Assembly (NCBI RefSeq): GCF_900291015.1 | Contig: NZ_OLKL01000016.1 | Location: 1-64,000, forward strand | Length of the DNA: 64,000 nt | Reading direction: 5' to 3' | DNA from: Pseudomonas persica | GTDB taxonomy: Bacteria > Pseudomonadota > Gammaproteobacteria > Pseudomonadales > Pseudomonadaceae | Shown here: positions 19,614 through 27,211 of the stretch, in pieces | Position numbering within the stretch: the first letter of the stretch is position 1 | How the letters are laid out: each line of letters starts with the position of its first letter | Notes under the pieces: model-generated | Told to the model about the DNA's origin: nothing | The model's input: the letters and a program-made list of their open reading frames with translations, nothing else | Database searches by the model: none | Translations under genes and position numbers: made by a program

Positions 19614-20048
19614 ATGCAGCATCGACGTAACCGCCAGCGCGGCTTCACCCTCATGGAAATCATGGTGGTGATCTTCATCATCGGCCTGCTGATCGCCGTG
19701 GTCGCGCCCAGCGTGCTGGGCAACCAGGACAAGGCCATGAAGCAGAAGGTGATGGCCGACCTGGCCACCCTGGAGCAAGCGCTGGACATGTACCGCCTGG
19801 ACAACCTGCGCTTCCCCAGTAGCGAGCAGGGCCTGGCCGCGCTGGTGAAACAGCCGGCCCAGGAGCCGCTGCCACGGGCCTGGCGCAGTGACGGCTACGT
19901 GCGCCGCCTGCCGGAAGACCCGTGGGGCACCCCGTACCAGTACCGCATGCCCGGTGAACATGGCCGGGTCGACGTGTACTCGCTGGGTGCCGATGGTCTG
20001 CCGGGCGGCGAAGGCCAGGATGCCGATCTGGGTAACTGGGAGCTGTAA
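19614..20048 (+). CDS. gspG: T2SS major pseudopilin GspG (XcpT)
   Basis: GspG is the main subunit of the periplasmic pseudopilus. The leader MQHRRNRQRG is cut before Phe by the prepilin peptidase, and the mature protein begins FTLMEIMVV with Glu at +5. The rest contains the major-pseudopilin signature (YRLDNLRFPSSEQGLAALV, DPWGTPYQY) and acidic residues that bind calcium in relatives. I chose ATG 19614 because AAGGAG lies seven bases upstream; the frame could start 21 bases earlier. 144 residues, normal length. No prepilin peptidase gene is in the window. Confidence 0.95.
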   Translation: MQHRRNRQRGFTLMEIMVVIFIIGLLIAVVAPSVLGNQDKAMKQKVMADLATLEQALDMYRLDNLRFPSSEQGLAALVKQPAQEPLPRAWRSDGYVRRLPEDPWGTPYQYRMPGEHGRVDVYSLGADGLPGGEGQDADLGNWEL

Positions 20049-20051
20049 AGG

Positions 20052-20489
20052 GTGCGCTGTCAGCGGGGCTTCAGCCTGATCGAGTTGCTGGTGGTGCTGG
20101 CCATCGCTGGCCTGATGACCGGGCTGGTGGTGGCCGGGCTCGGCAACCGCCAGGCCAGTGTCGACCAGGCCCTGCAACGGCTGGCGAGCGAGACCCGGGC
20201 GCAGGCCGCACTGGCCCGACATGCCGGGCAACTGCGCGGGCTGCGCTGGAATGGCCAGCGCCCGGAGTTCGTCCGGCGCGAGGGTAATGGCTGGGTGGTC
20301 GAAGCAGTCGCCCTCGGCGCCTGGCCCAAGGGCCTGCGCCCGGACTGGCCGGCCAGCCCGCAACCGCGCCTGCTGTTCACCCCGCACGGTTGGACGCAAG
20401 CGGGCAACGTGCGCTGGCGCTGGGCCGATGGCAGCCAGCAATGGGCCTGGAGCCGCGATGGCCGCTTGCAGGTGGCGGCCATCCCATGA
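20052..20489 (+). CDS. gspH: T2SS minor pseudopilin GspH (XcpU)
   Basis: This is a minor pseudopilin with a GTG start three bases after gspG. The leader MRCQRG is cut before FSLIELLVVLAI (Glu +5). The 145-residue chain has a beta-rich globular part with several Trp residues, typical of GspH. It overlaps gspI by four bases, consistent with its place in the operon. Confidence 0.88.
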   Translation: MRCQRGFSLIELLVVLAIAGLMTGLVVAGLGNRQASVDQALQRLASETRAQAALARHAGQLRGLRWNGQRPEFVRREGNGWVVEAVALGAWPKGLRPDWPASPQPRLLFTPHGWTQAGNVRWRWADGSQQWAWSRDGRLQVAAIP

Positions 20490-20854
20490 AGCAGCATCAG
20501 CGTGGCTTTACCCTGCTGGAAGTGACCGTGGCCCTGGCGATAGCCGCGGTGCTGGCGGTGATCACCAGTCAGGTCCTGCGCCAGCGCCTGGCGGTGCAGG
20601 ACAACCTGCAACAGCACCGCCTTGGCCTGCTGTGCGCGCGCGAACTGCAAACCCGCTTTGCCGTCGAGCAGTACTGGCCAGCTGCAAGCCAGGTTGGCGG
20701 TGAACTGAGCCAGGGCGGCCAGCGCTGCTACTGGCAACTGCAACTGCGCCGCACCGGCGTACGCGACCTGCGCCGTGGCGAGCTGCTGTTGTTCGCCGAC
20801 CGCGACCAGCGCCTGCCGCTAGGCCAGTACACCGTATTCCTGGAGCGGCCATGA
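20486..20854 (+). CDS. gspI: T2SS minor pseudopilin GspI (XcpV)
   Basis: GspI forms the tip complex with GspJ and GspK. The leader MKQHQRG precedes FTLLEVTVALAI (Glu +5). It is 122 residues, normal for GspI. I chose ATG 20486, overlapping the gspH stop; the frame runs open further upstream inside gspH, which I rejected. The gspJ start overlaps its stop (ATGA). Confidence 0.9.
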   Translation: MKQHQRGFTLLEVTVALAIAAVLAVITSQVLRQRLAVQDNLQQHRLGLLCARELQTRFAVEQYWPAASQVGGELSQGGQRCYWQLQLRRTGVRDLRRGELLLFADRDQRLPLGQYTVFLERP

Positions 20855-21597
20855 GCTACAGAGATCGTGAAGCTTGTGCGGTCCCTGTGGGAGCGGTTTT
20901 ACCAGCGAAGCAGGCACCGCGGTGTATGGCACCGGCTTCGCCGGTGTTCGCGGGTGAACCCGCTCCCACAGGGACGGCGTATACCCGTCAGCCCGGTATC
21001 CTGCCCACGAAGCGCCGCCAGGCCGGCCTGACCCTGATCGAACTGATGGTCGCCCTGGCCCTTACCGCCATACTCGGCATCATGCTCGCCGCCCTGGTCA
21101 ACGGCTGGCTCAAGGTCCGCGAACGCCTGCAGGTCACCACCCAGGAAACCTCGGTGCTGGACTTCTGCCTGGCCCTGGAGCGTCGCTTCGACAGCCCGGT
21201 GATGCGCCGTGTCTACGAGCAGCGTCTGCCCCTGGCCAGCCGCTGGCTGGACTGGCAACCGGCAAACAACCAGTTGCTCTGGGTCGCCACCACCGGCCTG
21301 CCGCAAGCCGAAGGCGGCTCGCGCCTGCAACGCCAGCGCCTGCGCTTCGAGGCCGGCGAGCAGCACCTGCTGCTGGAAAGTTCGGCTGACCTTTACGCCG
21401 CCGCCGCCCCACGTTGGGTGCAGCGCGAACGGCTCGATCGGGTCAGTGCCATGAATGTTCTGTATTACCAGGGCGGCCGCTGGCTGGCCTGGCCTTCCGA
21501 CCAACCTGCGCACCCCGGCCGTGGCGTGCGTCTGGAACTGCAGCGTGACGGAGCCCCCTATGTCTGCACCTTCGCCCTCCCGTGGGGGCGCTCATGA
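20851..21597 (+). CDS. gspJ: T2SS minor pseudopilin GspJ (XcpW) with REP-derived leader
   Basis: GspJ is part of the pseudopilus tip. The mature protein starts at LTLIELMVALAL (Glu +5) after AG, and the rest (about 189 residues) is a normal GspJ. The leader is not: from ATG 20851, which overlaps the gspI stop and has GGAG about eight bases upstream, it is 59 residues long, and most of it (about codons 10-42) is translated REP sequence. An internal ATG at 20926 would still leave 34 residues and has a weak ribosome site. A REP pair seems to have landed just after the original start while keeping the frame open. Confidence 0.85.
   Translation: MSYRDREACAVPVGAVLPAKQAPRCMAPASPVFAGEPAPTGTAYTRQPGILPTKRRQAGLTLIELMVALALTAILGIMLAALVNGWLKVRERLQVTTQETSVLDFCLALERRFDSPVMRRVYEQRLPLASRWLDWQPANNQLLWVATTGLPQAEGGSRLQRQRLRFEAGEQHLLLESSADLYAAAAPRWVQRERLDRVSAMNVLYYQGGRWLAWPSDQPAHPGRGVRLELQRDGAPYVCTFALPWGRS
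20880..20976. repeat. REP pair inside the 5' end of gspJ
   Basis: The left unit (CTGTGGGAGCGGTTTTACCAGCG, imperfect) and right unit (TTCGCGGGTGAACCCGCTCC) are inverted, with a small GCACCGGCTTCGCCGGTG stem between them. This is the only REP pair in the window that lies within a coding frame. Confidence 0.88.
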
Positions 21598-22670
21598 AGT
21601 TTGAATGGCGGCCGCGTACCTCGGCCCAGCCGTGGCTGTTGCTGCGACCGGGCGTTGTCTGGCACTGGGCGCTGGCCGAAGGCGGCCTTGTACAACGCCA
21701 AGGGCAGGGCGAGCCTCCGGCGAACCTGCAGGCCCGTGTGGCGTTGGTCCTGCCTGCCGAGGCCTGCAGCCATTTCCGCGTGCCGGCACCGCCCGGGCTC
21801 AAGCGTGAAGAATGGCCGCTGTTGCTCGAGGACCGCTTGCTACAGGCCGCCGACGAGGTGACATGCGCCTGCCTGGCCCGCGAGCGAGGTCATCTTCGGT
21901 TGTTGGTGGTGGCCCGACAGCAACTGGACGACTGGCGCGGGCAGTGTGCCGAATGGGGCCTGCAGGTAGTACGTTGCTGGGCGGAGCTGCAGTTGCTGCC
22001 GGCCCCCGAGGCGGGCGGTGCCTGGCAATGGCAGCGCACACCCGGCATGTCCTTGTACAAAGGGCAGGGCGAAGACGGGCAGGAACACTGGCTGGCCTGG
22101 CCGGAGGCACTGGGCGAGGTGGTACAGCAACCGTGGGCGGAGCTGCAAACGGTCTCGCTGAGTGGCGACTGGCCAAGTACGTTGGCAGCGCTTGATTCAT
22201 TGCCCGGCCTGTTCGAGCGTACCCGCAAGGTGCGCTCGCTGCCGGTGGCTTCCCGGGCGCAGCAACGGCTGCTCGCTGCCTGCCTGGTACTGGCTGCCGT
22301 CTGGGGTGGGCTGTGGTTGAGCAAGCAGTGGGCCCAGGCGCAACTCTGGCGCAGCCAGGTCATCGCCGTGACCGGTGAGCAGGCCAGCCCGCGGCACGCC
22401 GCGCAGGCCCTCAAACGCCTGCGAGAAAATGAGCTGCAACAGCAACTGCGCACGCGCCAGCTTGACGACTTGCAGGCGGCGCTGCAGGCCTGGCTGCGTG
22501 ACCACCCCGGCTGGCGCCTGCACGCGGTGCGCTTCGATGGTCAGCGCTGGCACCTGCGGCTGGAGGGCGAGGGCAGTGCGCCGCCATGGAACGACATGGC
22601 CACGGCTGCCGGGGCCTCCGTCCAGGTGCAAGATGGCCAAGTGGTGTTCGACCTGGGAGCGGCCTCATGA
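21594..22670 (+). CDS. gspL: T2SS inner-membrane protein GspL (XcpY)
   Basis: GspL recruits the ATPase GspE to the membrane. It has a cytoplasmic actin-like domain (about residues 1-215), one membrane helix (LLAACLVLAAVWGGLWL, about 222-240) and a periplasmic ferredoxin-like domain. 358 residues. I chose ATG 21594, overlapping the gspJ stop, over an earlier in-frame GTG. It is followed by gspM with a four-base overlap, the usual pairing. Confidence 0.88.
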   Translation: MKFEWRPRTSAQPWLLLRPGVVWHWALAEGGLVQRQGQGEPPANLQARVALVLPAEACSHFRVPAPPGLKREEWPLLLEDRLLQAADEVTCACLARERGHLRLLVVARQQLDDWRGQCAEWGLQVVRCWAELQLLPAPEAGGAWQWQRTPGMSLYKGQGEDGQEHWLAWPEALGEVVQQPWAELQTVSLSGDWPSTLAALDSLPGLFERTRKVRSLPVASRAQQRLLAACLVLAAVWGGLWLSKQWAQAQLWRSQVIAVTGEQASPRHAAQALKRLRENELQQQLRTRQLDDLQAALQAWLRDHPGWRLHAVRFDGQRWHLRLEGEGSAPPWNDMATAAGASVQVQDGQVVFDLGAAS

Positions 22671-23053
22671 ACCGGGATTGGCTACAGCGTCATCGTCTGA
22701 AGTTCGCCTGGGCACTGATTGCCTTGTTGCTGGCCTTCCTGACCCTGCGCGCAGGCTTTGCACAGTGGCGCGAACTCAGCCAGTGGCGCGGGCTGGCCGA
22801 ACAGGCCGCCAGCCTGCAGCGTGGCCCAGGGTTGAGCCTGGAGCGACTACGCCAGTCGGCCCAGGCGCGGCAGATCGAACTGGCCGAGGTCGATGCGCAG
22901 GGCAAAACCTGGCAACTGCATGGGCAGGTAGCCGACGAGCGCGTGCTGCAAGGCTGGTTGCAAAGCCTGCGCGCAGAAGGTGCACAGCTACTGCAATGGG
23001 GGCTGGAGCAGGATGCCAGTGGCCTGCATTTCGACCTGGTGGTGCAGCCATGA
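22667..23053 (+). CDS. gspM: T2SS inner-membrane protein GspM (XcpZ)
   Basis: GspM stabilises GspL in the platform. It is a bitopic protein: a short cytoplasmic start, one membrane helix (KFAWALIALLLAFLTL, about residues 11-27), then a small periplasmic domain. At 128 residues it is on the short side (about 160-175 in many systems). Identity rests mainly on topology and position between gspL and gspN, since GspM sequence is poorly conserved. Confidence 0.8.
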   Translation: MNRDWLQRHRLKFAWALIALLLAFLTLRAGFAQWRELSQWRGLAEQAASLQRGPGLSLERLRQSAQARQIELAEVDAQGKTWQLHGQVADERVLQGWLQSLRAEGAQLLQWGLEQDASGLHFDLVVQP

Positions 23054-23709
23054 GCCGCAATGGAATGGCGTGGGTTGTGCTGGTATTCGTGCTGTCGGTA
23101 GTGGTTGAGCTTCCGGTCAGTTGGGTGGTGCGTGCGTTCGGCCTGCCAGTGCGTGACGCCAGTGGCAGCCTGTGGCAAGGCCAGGCCCGACAGTTGGGCC
23201 CGGTCGGGCCTTTGCACTGGACGGTGCAGCCTTGGCGCTTGCAGGCGAGCGCGCAGCTGGGCTTTCAGGGCCAGGCCTGGCAGTTGCGTGCCGAAGGCTG
23301 GCCTTGGCGCTGGCGGCTCGACGCCTCTGCGGTGGGCGCCCAGGCGACAGTCCCGATGGATTACCGCCTGGCGGGCCAGTGGCAGGGGGGAGTGCGAATT
23401 GAGGGGGCTGGGCGCCAATGCCGTGCCAGCGAAGGCCGCATAACGGTTACCGACCTTGCCCTGAGCGAGCCCTGGTCGCTCGGCCTGGGGCAGGGCTGGC
23501 TGGAAATGGACTGTCAGAGCGGCTGGCGCCTGCGCGGGCAGTTGCTGCAGCAGGCGCAGCACCAACTGGCCGTGAATGCCGACCTGCCAGGGCGCCGGGC
23601 GCAGGTGGTGTTCGAGTTGCAGCCTGGGGCGGCGCTGATGCCACTGCTGCGCGGGGCGCAGTGGCTTGGGCCGCAGGCGTTGGCAGGGCAGCGAGACTTG
23701 CGTTGGTAG
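23050..23709 (+). CDS. gspN: T2SS protein GspN
   Basis: GspN is an accessory T2SS protein present in only some systems. This 219-residue protein has an N-terminal membrane anchor (VLVFVLSVVVELPVSWVV), the GSLWQGQA turn characteristic of GspN, and a beta-rich periplasmic part. The start overlaps the gspM stop. It ends the operon; the next gene is convergent and only 17 bases away, and no clear terminator is seen. Confidence 0.82.
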   Translation: MSRNGMAWVVLVFVLSVVVELPVSWVVRAFGLPVRDASGSLWQGQARQLGPVGPLHWTVQPWRLQASAQLGFQGQAWQLRAEGWPWRWRLDASAVGAQATVPMDYRLAGQWQGGVRIEGAGRQCRASEGRITVTDLALSEPWSLGLGQGWLEMDCQSGWRLRGQLLQQAQHQLAVNADLPGRRAQVVFELQPGAALMPLLRGAQWLGPQALAGQRDLRW

Positions 23710-23726
23710 AGCGACCTTCTAAAACC

Positions 23727-24281
23727 TCAAGGCCGAATCTCGATCAACGTCCCGTCCCGTACCAGGTCCCACACTTCCTGCATGTCGCGGTTACGCATGG
23801 CAATGCAGCCATCGGTCCAGTCCAGGGTATGGAAGTACCACTCCGGGTACTCGTCGTTGATCGGTGTGCCATGGATCATGATCATGCTGCCGGCGCTCAC
23901 CCCTTCACGGCTGGCCCGGGCGGCATCGGTGATGTTCGGGTAGTTGATGTGGATGGCCAGGTTGAAACGGTCGCTTTGCTTGCGCCAGTCCAGCCAGTAC
24001 AGGCCTTCGGGGGTTTTCTTGTCGCCCTCGCGTTCCTTGGCGCCCTTGGGCTGCTTGCCCAGCGAGATGCGGTAGGTTTTCAGCGGTTCGCCGCGGCTGA
24101 TCAACTGCAGGCGGCGTTCGGACTTGATCACCAGCACCTTGTCGATCAACGGCTGCATGGCCTGCTGCGAAGGCGAGGGTGTTTGCACTGCCGGCTGGGG
24201 CTTGCGGATGATGGTCTCGGTGAAGGCCGCCTGGGACACCGAGGTAACGCAAAGGCAGAAAAGGGCAAGCAACCAGCGCAT
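23727..24281 (-). CDS. L,D-transpeptidase (YkuD domain), secreted
   Basis: This protein has a signal peptide (MRWLLALFCLCVTSVSQA) followed by a YkuD catalytic domain. The active-site block reads MIHGTPIN ... WTDGCIAMRN, with the nucleophilic Cys in the SxGC-type motif (here TDGC) and the preceding His. Such enzymes make 3-3 cross-links in peptidoglycan or attach lipoproteins to it; which one applies here is not visible. 184 residues, compact, with no LysM or other binding domain. Convergent with gspN. Confidence 0.9.
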   Translation of the reverse strand: MRWLLALFCLCVTSVSQAAFTETIIRKPQPAVQTPSPSQQAMQPLIDKVLVIKSERRLQLISRGEPLKTYRISLGKQPKGAKEREGDKKTPEGLYWLDWRKQSDRFNLAIHINYPNITDAARASREGVSAGSMIMIHGTPINDEYPEWYFHTLDWTDGCIAMRNRDMQEVWDLVRDGTLIEIRP

Positions 24282-24303
24282 GTAACGGTATCCCTGAAGG
24301 CTT

Positions 24304-24855
24304 CTAGGTAGTGGTCGAGACGTTCATCGGCGGCAGGTATTCATGGCCTATGGGGTAGTGCTGCCCGATGCGGTCGCGATAGTAGCATTCTAGTGTGCGG
24401 GTGACGGTGCGGAAAGCCAGTTCGCCCCACGGTATTTCATGTTCTTCGAACAGCCGCACCTCCAGGCTCTCGACACCGACAGCGAAATCAAGGTCTGCCA
24501 GCTCGGCGCGGAAGAACACGTGCACCTGGTTGATGTGTGGCAGGTCGAACAGCTGGTACAGGCTCATGCTGGCGACCCGGGCGCAGGCTTCCTCGACGGT
24601 TTCGCGACGGGCCGCCTGGTCGAGCGTTTCGCCGTTCTCCATGAAACCGGCGGGCAGGGTCCAGAAGCCGCGGCGTGGCTCGATGGCGCGCCGGCACAGC
24701 AGCACCTGGCTGCCCCAGGTCGGCAACACGCCGGCGACGATGTTGGGGTTCTGGTAGTGGATGGTCTGGCAAGACTCGCAGACATACCGCAGGCGGCTGT
24801 CGCCCTCGGGAATCCGCTGAGTGACCGGCTGGCCGCACGCGCTGCAGAATTTCAT
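24304..24855 (-). CDS. NUDIX hydrolase with zinc ribbon
   Basis: This 183-residue protein begins with a zinc ribbon (FCSACGQP ... CESCQ) followed by a NUDIX domain, an NADH-pyrophosphatase-like layout without the N-terminal NudC domain. The NUDIX box starts GFMENGE and continues RETVEEACA; the Gly near its end is replaced by Cys. The frame is open far upstream, but I chose ATG 24855 because AAGGAA precedes it and the ribbon begins immediately. The substrate is probably a nucleoside diphosphate derivative, not determinable here. Divergent from the next NUDIX gene. Confidence 0.88.
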   Translation of the reverse strand: MKFCSACGQPVTQRIPEGDSRLRYVCESCQTIHYQNPNIVAGVLPTWGSQVLLCRRAIEPRRGFWTLPAGFMENGETLDQAARRETVEEACARVASMSLYQLFDLPHINQVHVFFRAELADLDFAVGVESLEVRLFEEHEIPWGELAFRTVTRTLECYYRDRIGQHYPIGHEYLPPMNVSTTT

Positions 24856-24979
24856 GTGTCGTTCCTTTTGCTCTGGGCTATCTTGGTGCGCCGGCCGGGC
24901 CGCCGCAAGCGCACGGGGCTTGGGTGCTTCGCGCCTTTGGTGCATCATGCAAGACAGGCCTTGGATACGAGCGTGCGCA

Positions 24980-25579
24980 ATGTTGGACGAGCTACTTCGC
25001 CGAATGAGCAACCACCAACCCGCATCACTGGAAATCGACCGACGGTTCCCCGAAGCGGCGGTCCTTTTGCCCATTACCCGCAGCGAAGCGCCCGAGCTGG
25101 TCCTGACCCTGCGCGCCAAGGGCCTGTCCACCCATGGTGGCGAAGTGGCCTTTCCCGGTGGCCGCCGCGACCCGGAAGACCCGGACCTGGTGTTCACCGC
25201 ACTTCGTGAAGCCGAAGAAGAAATCGGCCTGCCGCCAGGCCTGGTGGAAGTGATCGGCCCGCTCAGCCCGCTGATTTCGCTGCACGGCCTGAAAGTGACG
25301 CCATTCGTCGGGCTTATCCCCGATTTTGTCCAATACCGCGCCAATGATGCCGAGATCGCGGCAGTATTCACCGTGCCGCTGGAATTCTTCCGACAGGACC
25401 CGCGCGACCATACCCACCGTATCGATTACCAGGGGCGCAGCTGGTATGTGCCTAGCTATCGGTATGGCGAATACAAGATCTGGGGGTTGTCGGCGATCAT
25501 GATCGTCGAACTGGTCAACCTGCTGTTCGATGCCGGCATCAGCCTGCACCAGCCCCCTGAGCGTTACATCGAAAACTGA
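24980..25579 (+). CDS. CoA pyrophosphatase, NUDIX family (NudL-like)
   Basis: The protein has a NUDIX box (GGRRDPEDPDLVFTALREAE followed by EEIGL) and, just before it, the UPF0035 signature with LTLRAKGLSTHGGEVAFPGG, which marks CoA- and acyl-CoA-cleaving members. It would hydrolyse CoA to 3',5'-ADP and phosphopantetheine in the cytoplasm. 199 residues from ATG 24980. The longer open frame upstream runs into the divergent promoter region and is rejected. Confidence 0.88.
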   Translation: MLDELLRRMSNHQPASLEIDRRFPEAAVLLPITRSEAPELVLTLRAKGLSTHGGEVAFPGGRRDPEDPDLVFTALREAEEEIGLPPGLVEVIGPLSPLISLHGLKVTPFVGLIPDFVQYRANDAEIAAVFTVPLEFFRQDPRDHTHRIDYQGRSWYVPSYRYGEYKIWGLSAIMIVELVNLLFDAGISLHQPPERYIEN

Positions 25580-25623
25580 GCGGGGCCAACCCCGTCGTCT
25601 GCGTTGCAGCCTGAGGAGCAAGC

Positions 25624-26148
25624 ATGAAATACCGCCTGGGCGACCTGCGGGTCGAGAACCACCCCACCAGTTGGGCCGCACCCAACGCCACGCTGATCGG
25701 CAAGGTGCGGCTGCAGGCCAATGCCAGCGTGTGGTTTGGCGCAGTGCTGCGCGGGGACAACGAGCTGATCGACATTGGCGAGGGCAGCAACGTGCAGGAT
25801 GGTACGGTGATGCACACCGACATGGGTTCGCCGCTGACCTTGGGCAAGGGCGTGACCGTTGGCCACAACGCCATGCTGCATGGCTGCACGGTGGGCGACT
25901 ACAGCCTGGTCGGTATCAACGCGGTGATCCTCAATGGCGCGCGCATTGGCAAGCACTGCATCATCGGCGCCAATGCGTTGATTGCAGAAGGTAAGGAGAT
26001 TCCCGACGGTTCACTGGTAATGGGCTCGCCAGGCAAGGTGGTGCGTGAGCTGACCGAACAACAGAAGCGCATGCTCGAAGCCAGTGCGGCGCATTACGTG
26101 CACAATGCCCAGCGTTATGCACGGGAGTTGGTGGTTGACGATGAGTGA
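25624..26148 (+). CDS. Gamma-carbonic anhydrase-like protein
   Basis: This 174-residue left-handed beta-helix protein is built from hexapeptide repeats. The metal-binding His residues of the gamma class are present in [17 protein letters not shown] (three His across repeats). Members (YrdA/CaiE type) may hydrate CO2 or be structural homologues with other activity. A strong ribosome site (GAGGAG) precedes the start. The C-terminus has the usual long helix. The following DUF1289 gene overlaps its end by eight bases. Confidence 0.9.
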   Translation: MKYRLGDLRVENHPTSWAAPNATLIGKVRLQANASVWFGAVLRGDNELIDIGEGSNVQDGTVMHTDMGSPLTLGKGVTVGHNAMLHGCTVGDYSLVGINAVILNGARIGKHCIIGANALIAEGKEIPDGSLVMGSPGKVVRELTEQQKRMLEASAAHYVHNAQRYARELVVDDE

Positions 26149-26335
26149 TGTTGTGGAGCGGCCGGTGGCCTCGCCGTGCGTGAGCATCTGCGCGCTGGAC
26201 GAGCAGGATGTCTGCACCGGCTGCCAGCGTACCGTGGCCGAGATCGGCCGCTGGGCGCGGATGGACAATGACGAGCGCCGGGCAGTGCTGAAGCGTTGCC
26301 ATGAACGAGCGCTAGAGGCTGGCCTCATCCTGTAG
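26141..26335 (+). CDS. DUF1289 small cysteine-rich protein
   Basis: This 64-residue protein has the DUF1289 pattern [20 protein letters not shown], four cysteines that look metal-binding, then [16 protein letters not shown]. Function unknown. The start at 26141 overlaps the upstream gene by eight bases; a longer frame exists but lies within that gene. Such proteins are often found beside unrelated metabolic genes in Pseudomonas. Confidence 0.85.
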   Translation: MSDVVERPVASPCVSICALDEQDVCTGCQRTVAEIGRWARMDNDERRAVLKRCHERALEAGLIL

Positions 26336-26336
26336 G

Positions 26337-26632
26337 TTGTGGGAGCGGGTTCACCCGCGAACACCGGCGCAGCCGGTGCCATCCACCGAGTTGGCTTGTT
26401 CGCGGGTAAACCCGCTCTCATAGAACTGCACATAACTCGTTGAATTAGCAGGGCCCCTGTGGGAGCGGCTTTAGCCGCGAACACCGGCGCAGCCGGTGCC
26501 ATGCACCGCGTTGGATTCTTCGCGGCTAAAGCCGCTCCCACAGGATGCACGGACCGCTTGCGAATTCAGTTCTCTATGCGACAGCGCAGCCCAAAGGGCT
26601 GGGGCAGCGGGTTTACCCGCGAACAAGCCAGC
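26337..26632. repeat. Cluster of five REP units
   Basis: Two inverted REP pairs (26337-26420 and 26455-26543) are followed by a single unit (about 26601-26632). Both pairs enclose a near-identical middle with the stem ACACCGGCGCAGCCGGTGCC. It fills the 332-base gap between the DUF1289 gene and the VUT transporter gene; nothing else is seen there. Confidence 0.92.
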
Positions 26633-26667
26633 GGTAATCTGTGCCGCTTGCCCACAGACTACCCGCC

Positions 26668-27135
26668 ATGCTCTATCTGATTGCCTACATCAGCAGCGTA
26701 GTGCTGATCAACTACGCCTTTTCCAGCGCGCCGCACCTGGACATCATCTGGTCCGCCTGGGGCGGCCTGGTGTTCATCCTGCGCGACATGGTGCAGACCC
26801 GCTTCGGCCATGGCGCTCTGGTCGCCATGCTGGTGGCGCTGGTGCTGTCCTATGTCACCTCGGACCCGGCCATCGCCCTGGCCAGCGCCACCGCGTTCTT
26901 CATTTCCGAACTGATCGACTGGCTGGTGTTCAGCATCACCCGCCGACCGCTGCGCGACCGCCTGTGGCTGAGCTCGGCGCTGAGCATCCCGGTGGACACC
27001 TTCATCTTCTTCGGCATGATCGGTGCCTTGACCCCTGCCGTGATCGGTACCGCCATGGCCTCGAAATTCGCCGGTGTCACCGCCGTGTGGCTGGCCATGG
27101 CATTTCGCGCCCGGCGGGCCGCCGTGGCGGGTTGA
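26668..27135 (+). CDS. VUT/YhhQ-like membrane transporter
   Basis: This 155-residue hydrophobic protein has five or so membrane helices. The conserved WGGLVFILRDMVQTRFG and FFISELIDWLVF segments are typical of the VUT (COG1738) family, whose characterised members (YhhQ) import queuosine precursors. It is shorter than YhhQ (about 220), so the substrate is uncertain. I chose ATG 26668 because the earlier in-frame start lies in the REP-flanked leader. No preQ1 riboswitch was recognised upstream. Confidence 0.7.
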   Translation: MLYLIAYISSVVLINYAFSSAPHLDIIWSAWGGLVFILRDMVQTRFGHGALVAMLVALVLSYVTSDPAIALASATAFFISELIDWLVFSITRRPLRDRLWLSSALSIPVDTFIFFGMIGALTPAVIGTAMASKFAGVTAVWLAMAFRARRAAVAG

Positions 27136-27140
27136 TGGTG

Positions 27141-27146
27141 TAGAAT
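27141..27146 (+). promoter_or_regulatory. Possible -10 element for purT
   Basis: TAGAAT lies 65 bases before purT, immediately after the previous gene. No matching -35 is visible at normal spacing. Confidence 0.35.
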
Positions 27147-27211
27147 AATGGTCCTTTTTCAGCGGGCGGCGCCAAGCCTGGTGCGGCCCCGGACGCCTTC
27201 GAGGACCTGAA

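Noticed and set aside
26337-26632. Repeated units that could be a CRISPR array
   Set aside because: The units are inverted REP pairs with palindromic cores. There is no constant spacer size and no cas gene in the window.
26633-26668. A preQ1-type riboswitch before the VUT transporter
   Set aside because: The short gap contains none of the expected pseudoknot sequence; the region is REP flank.
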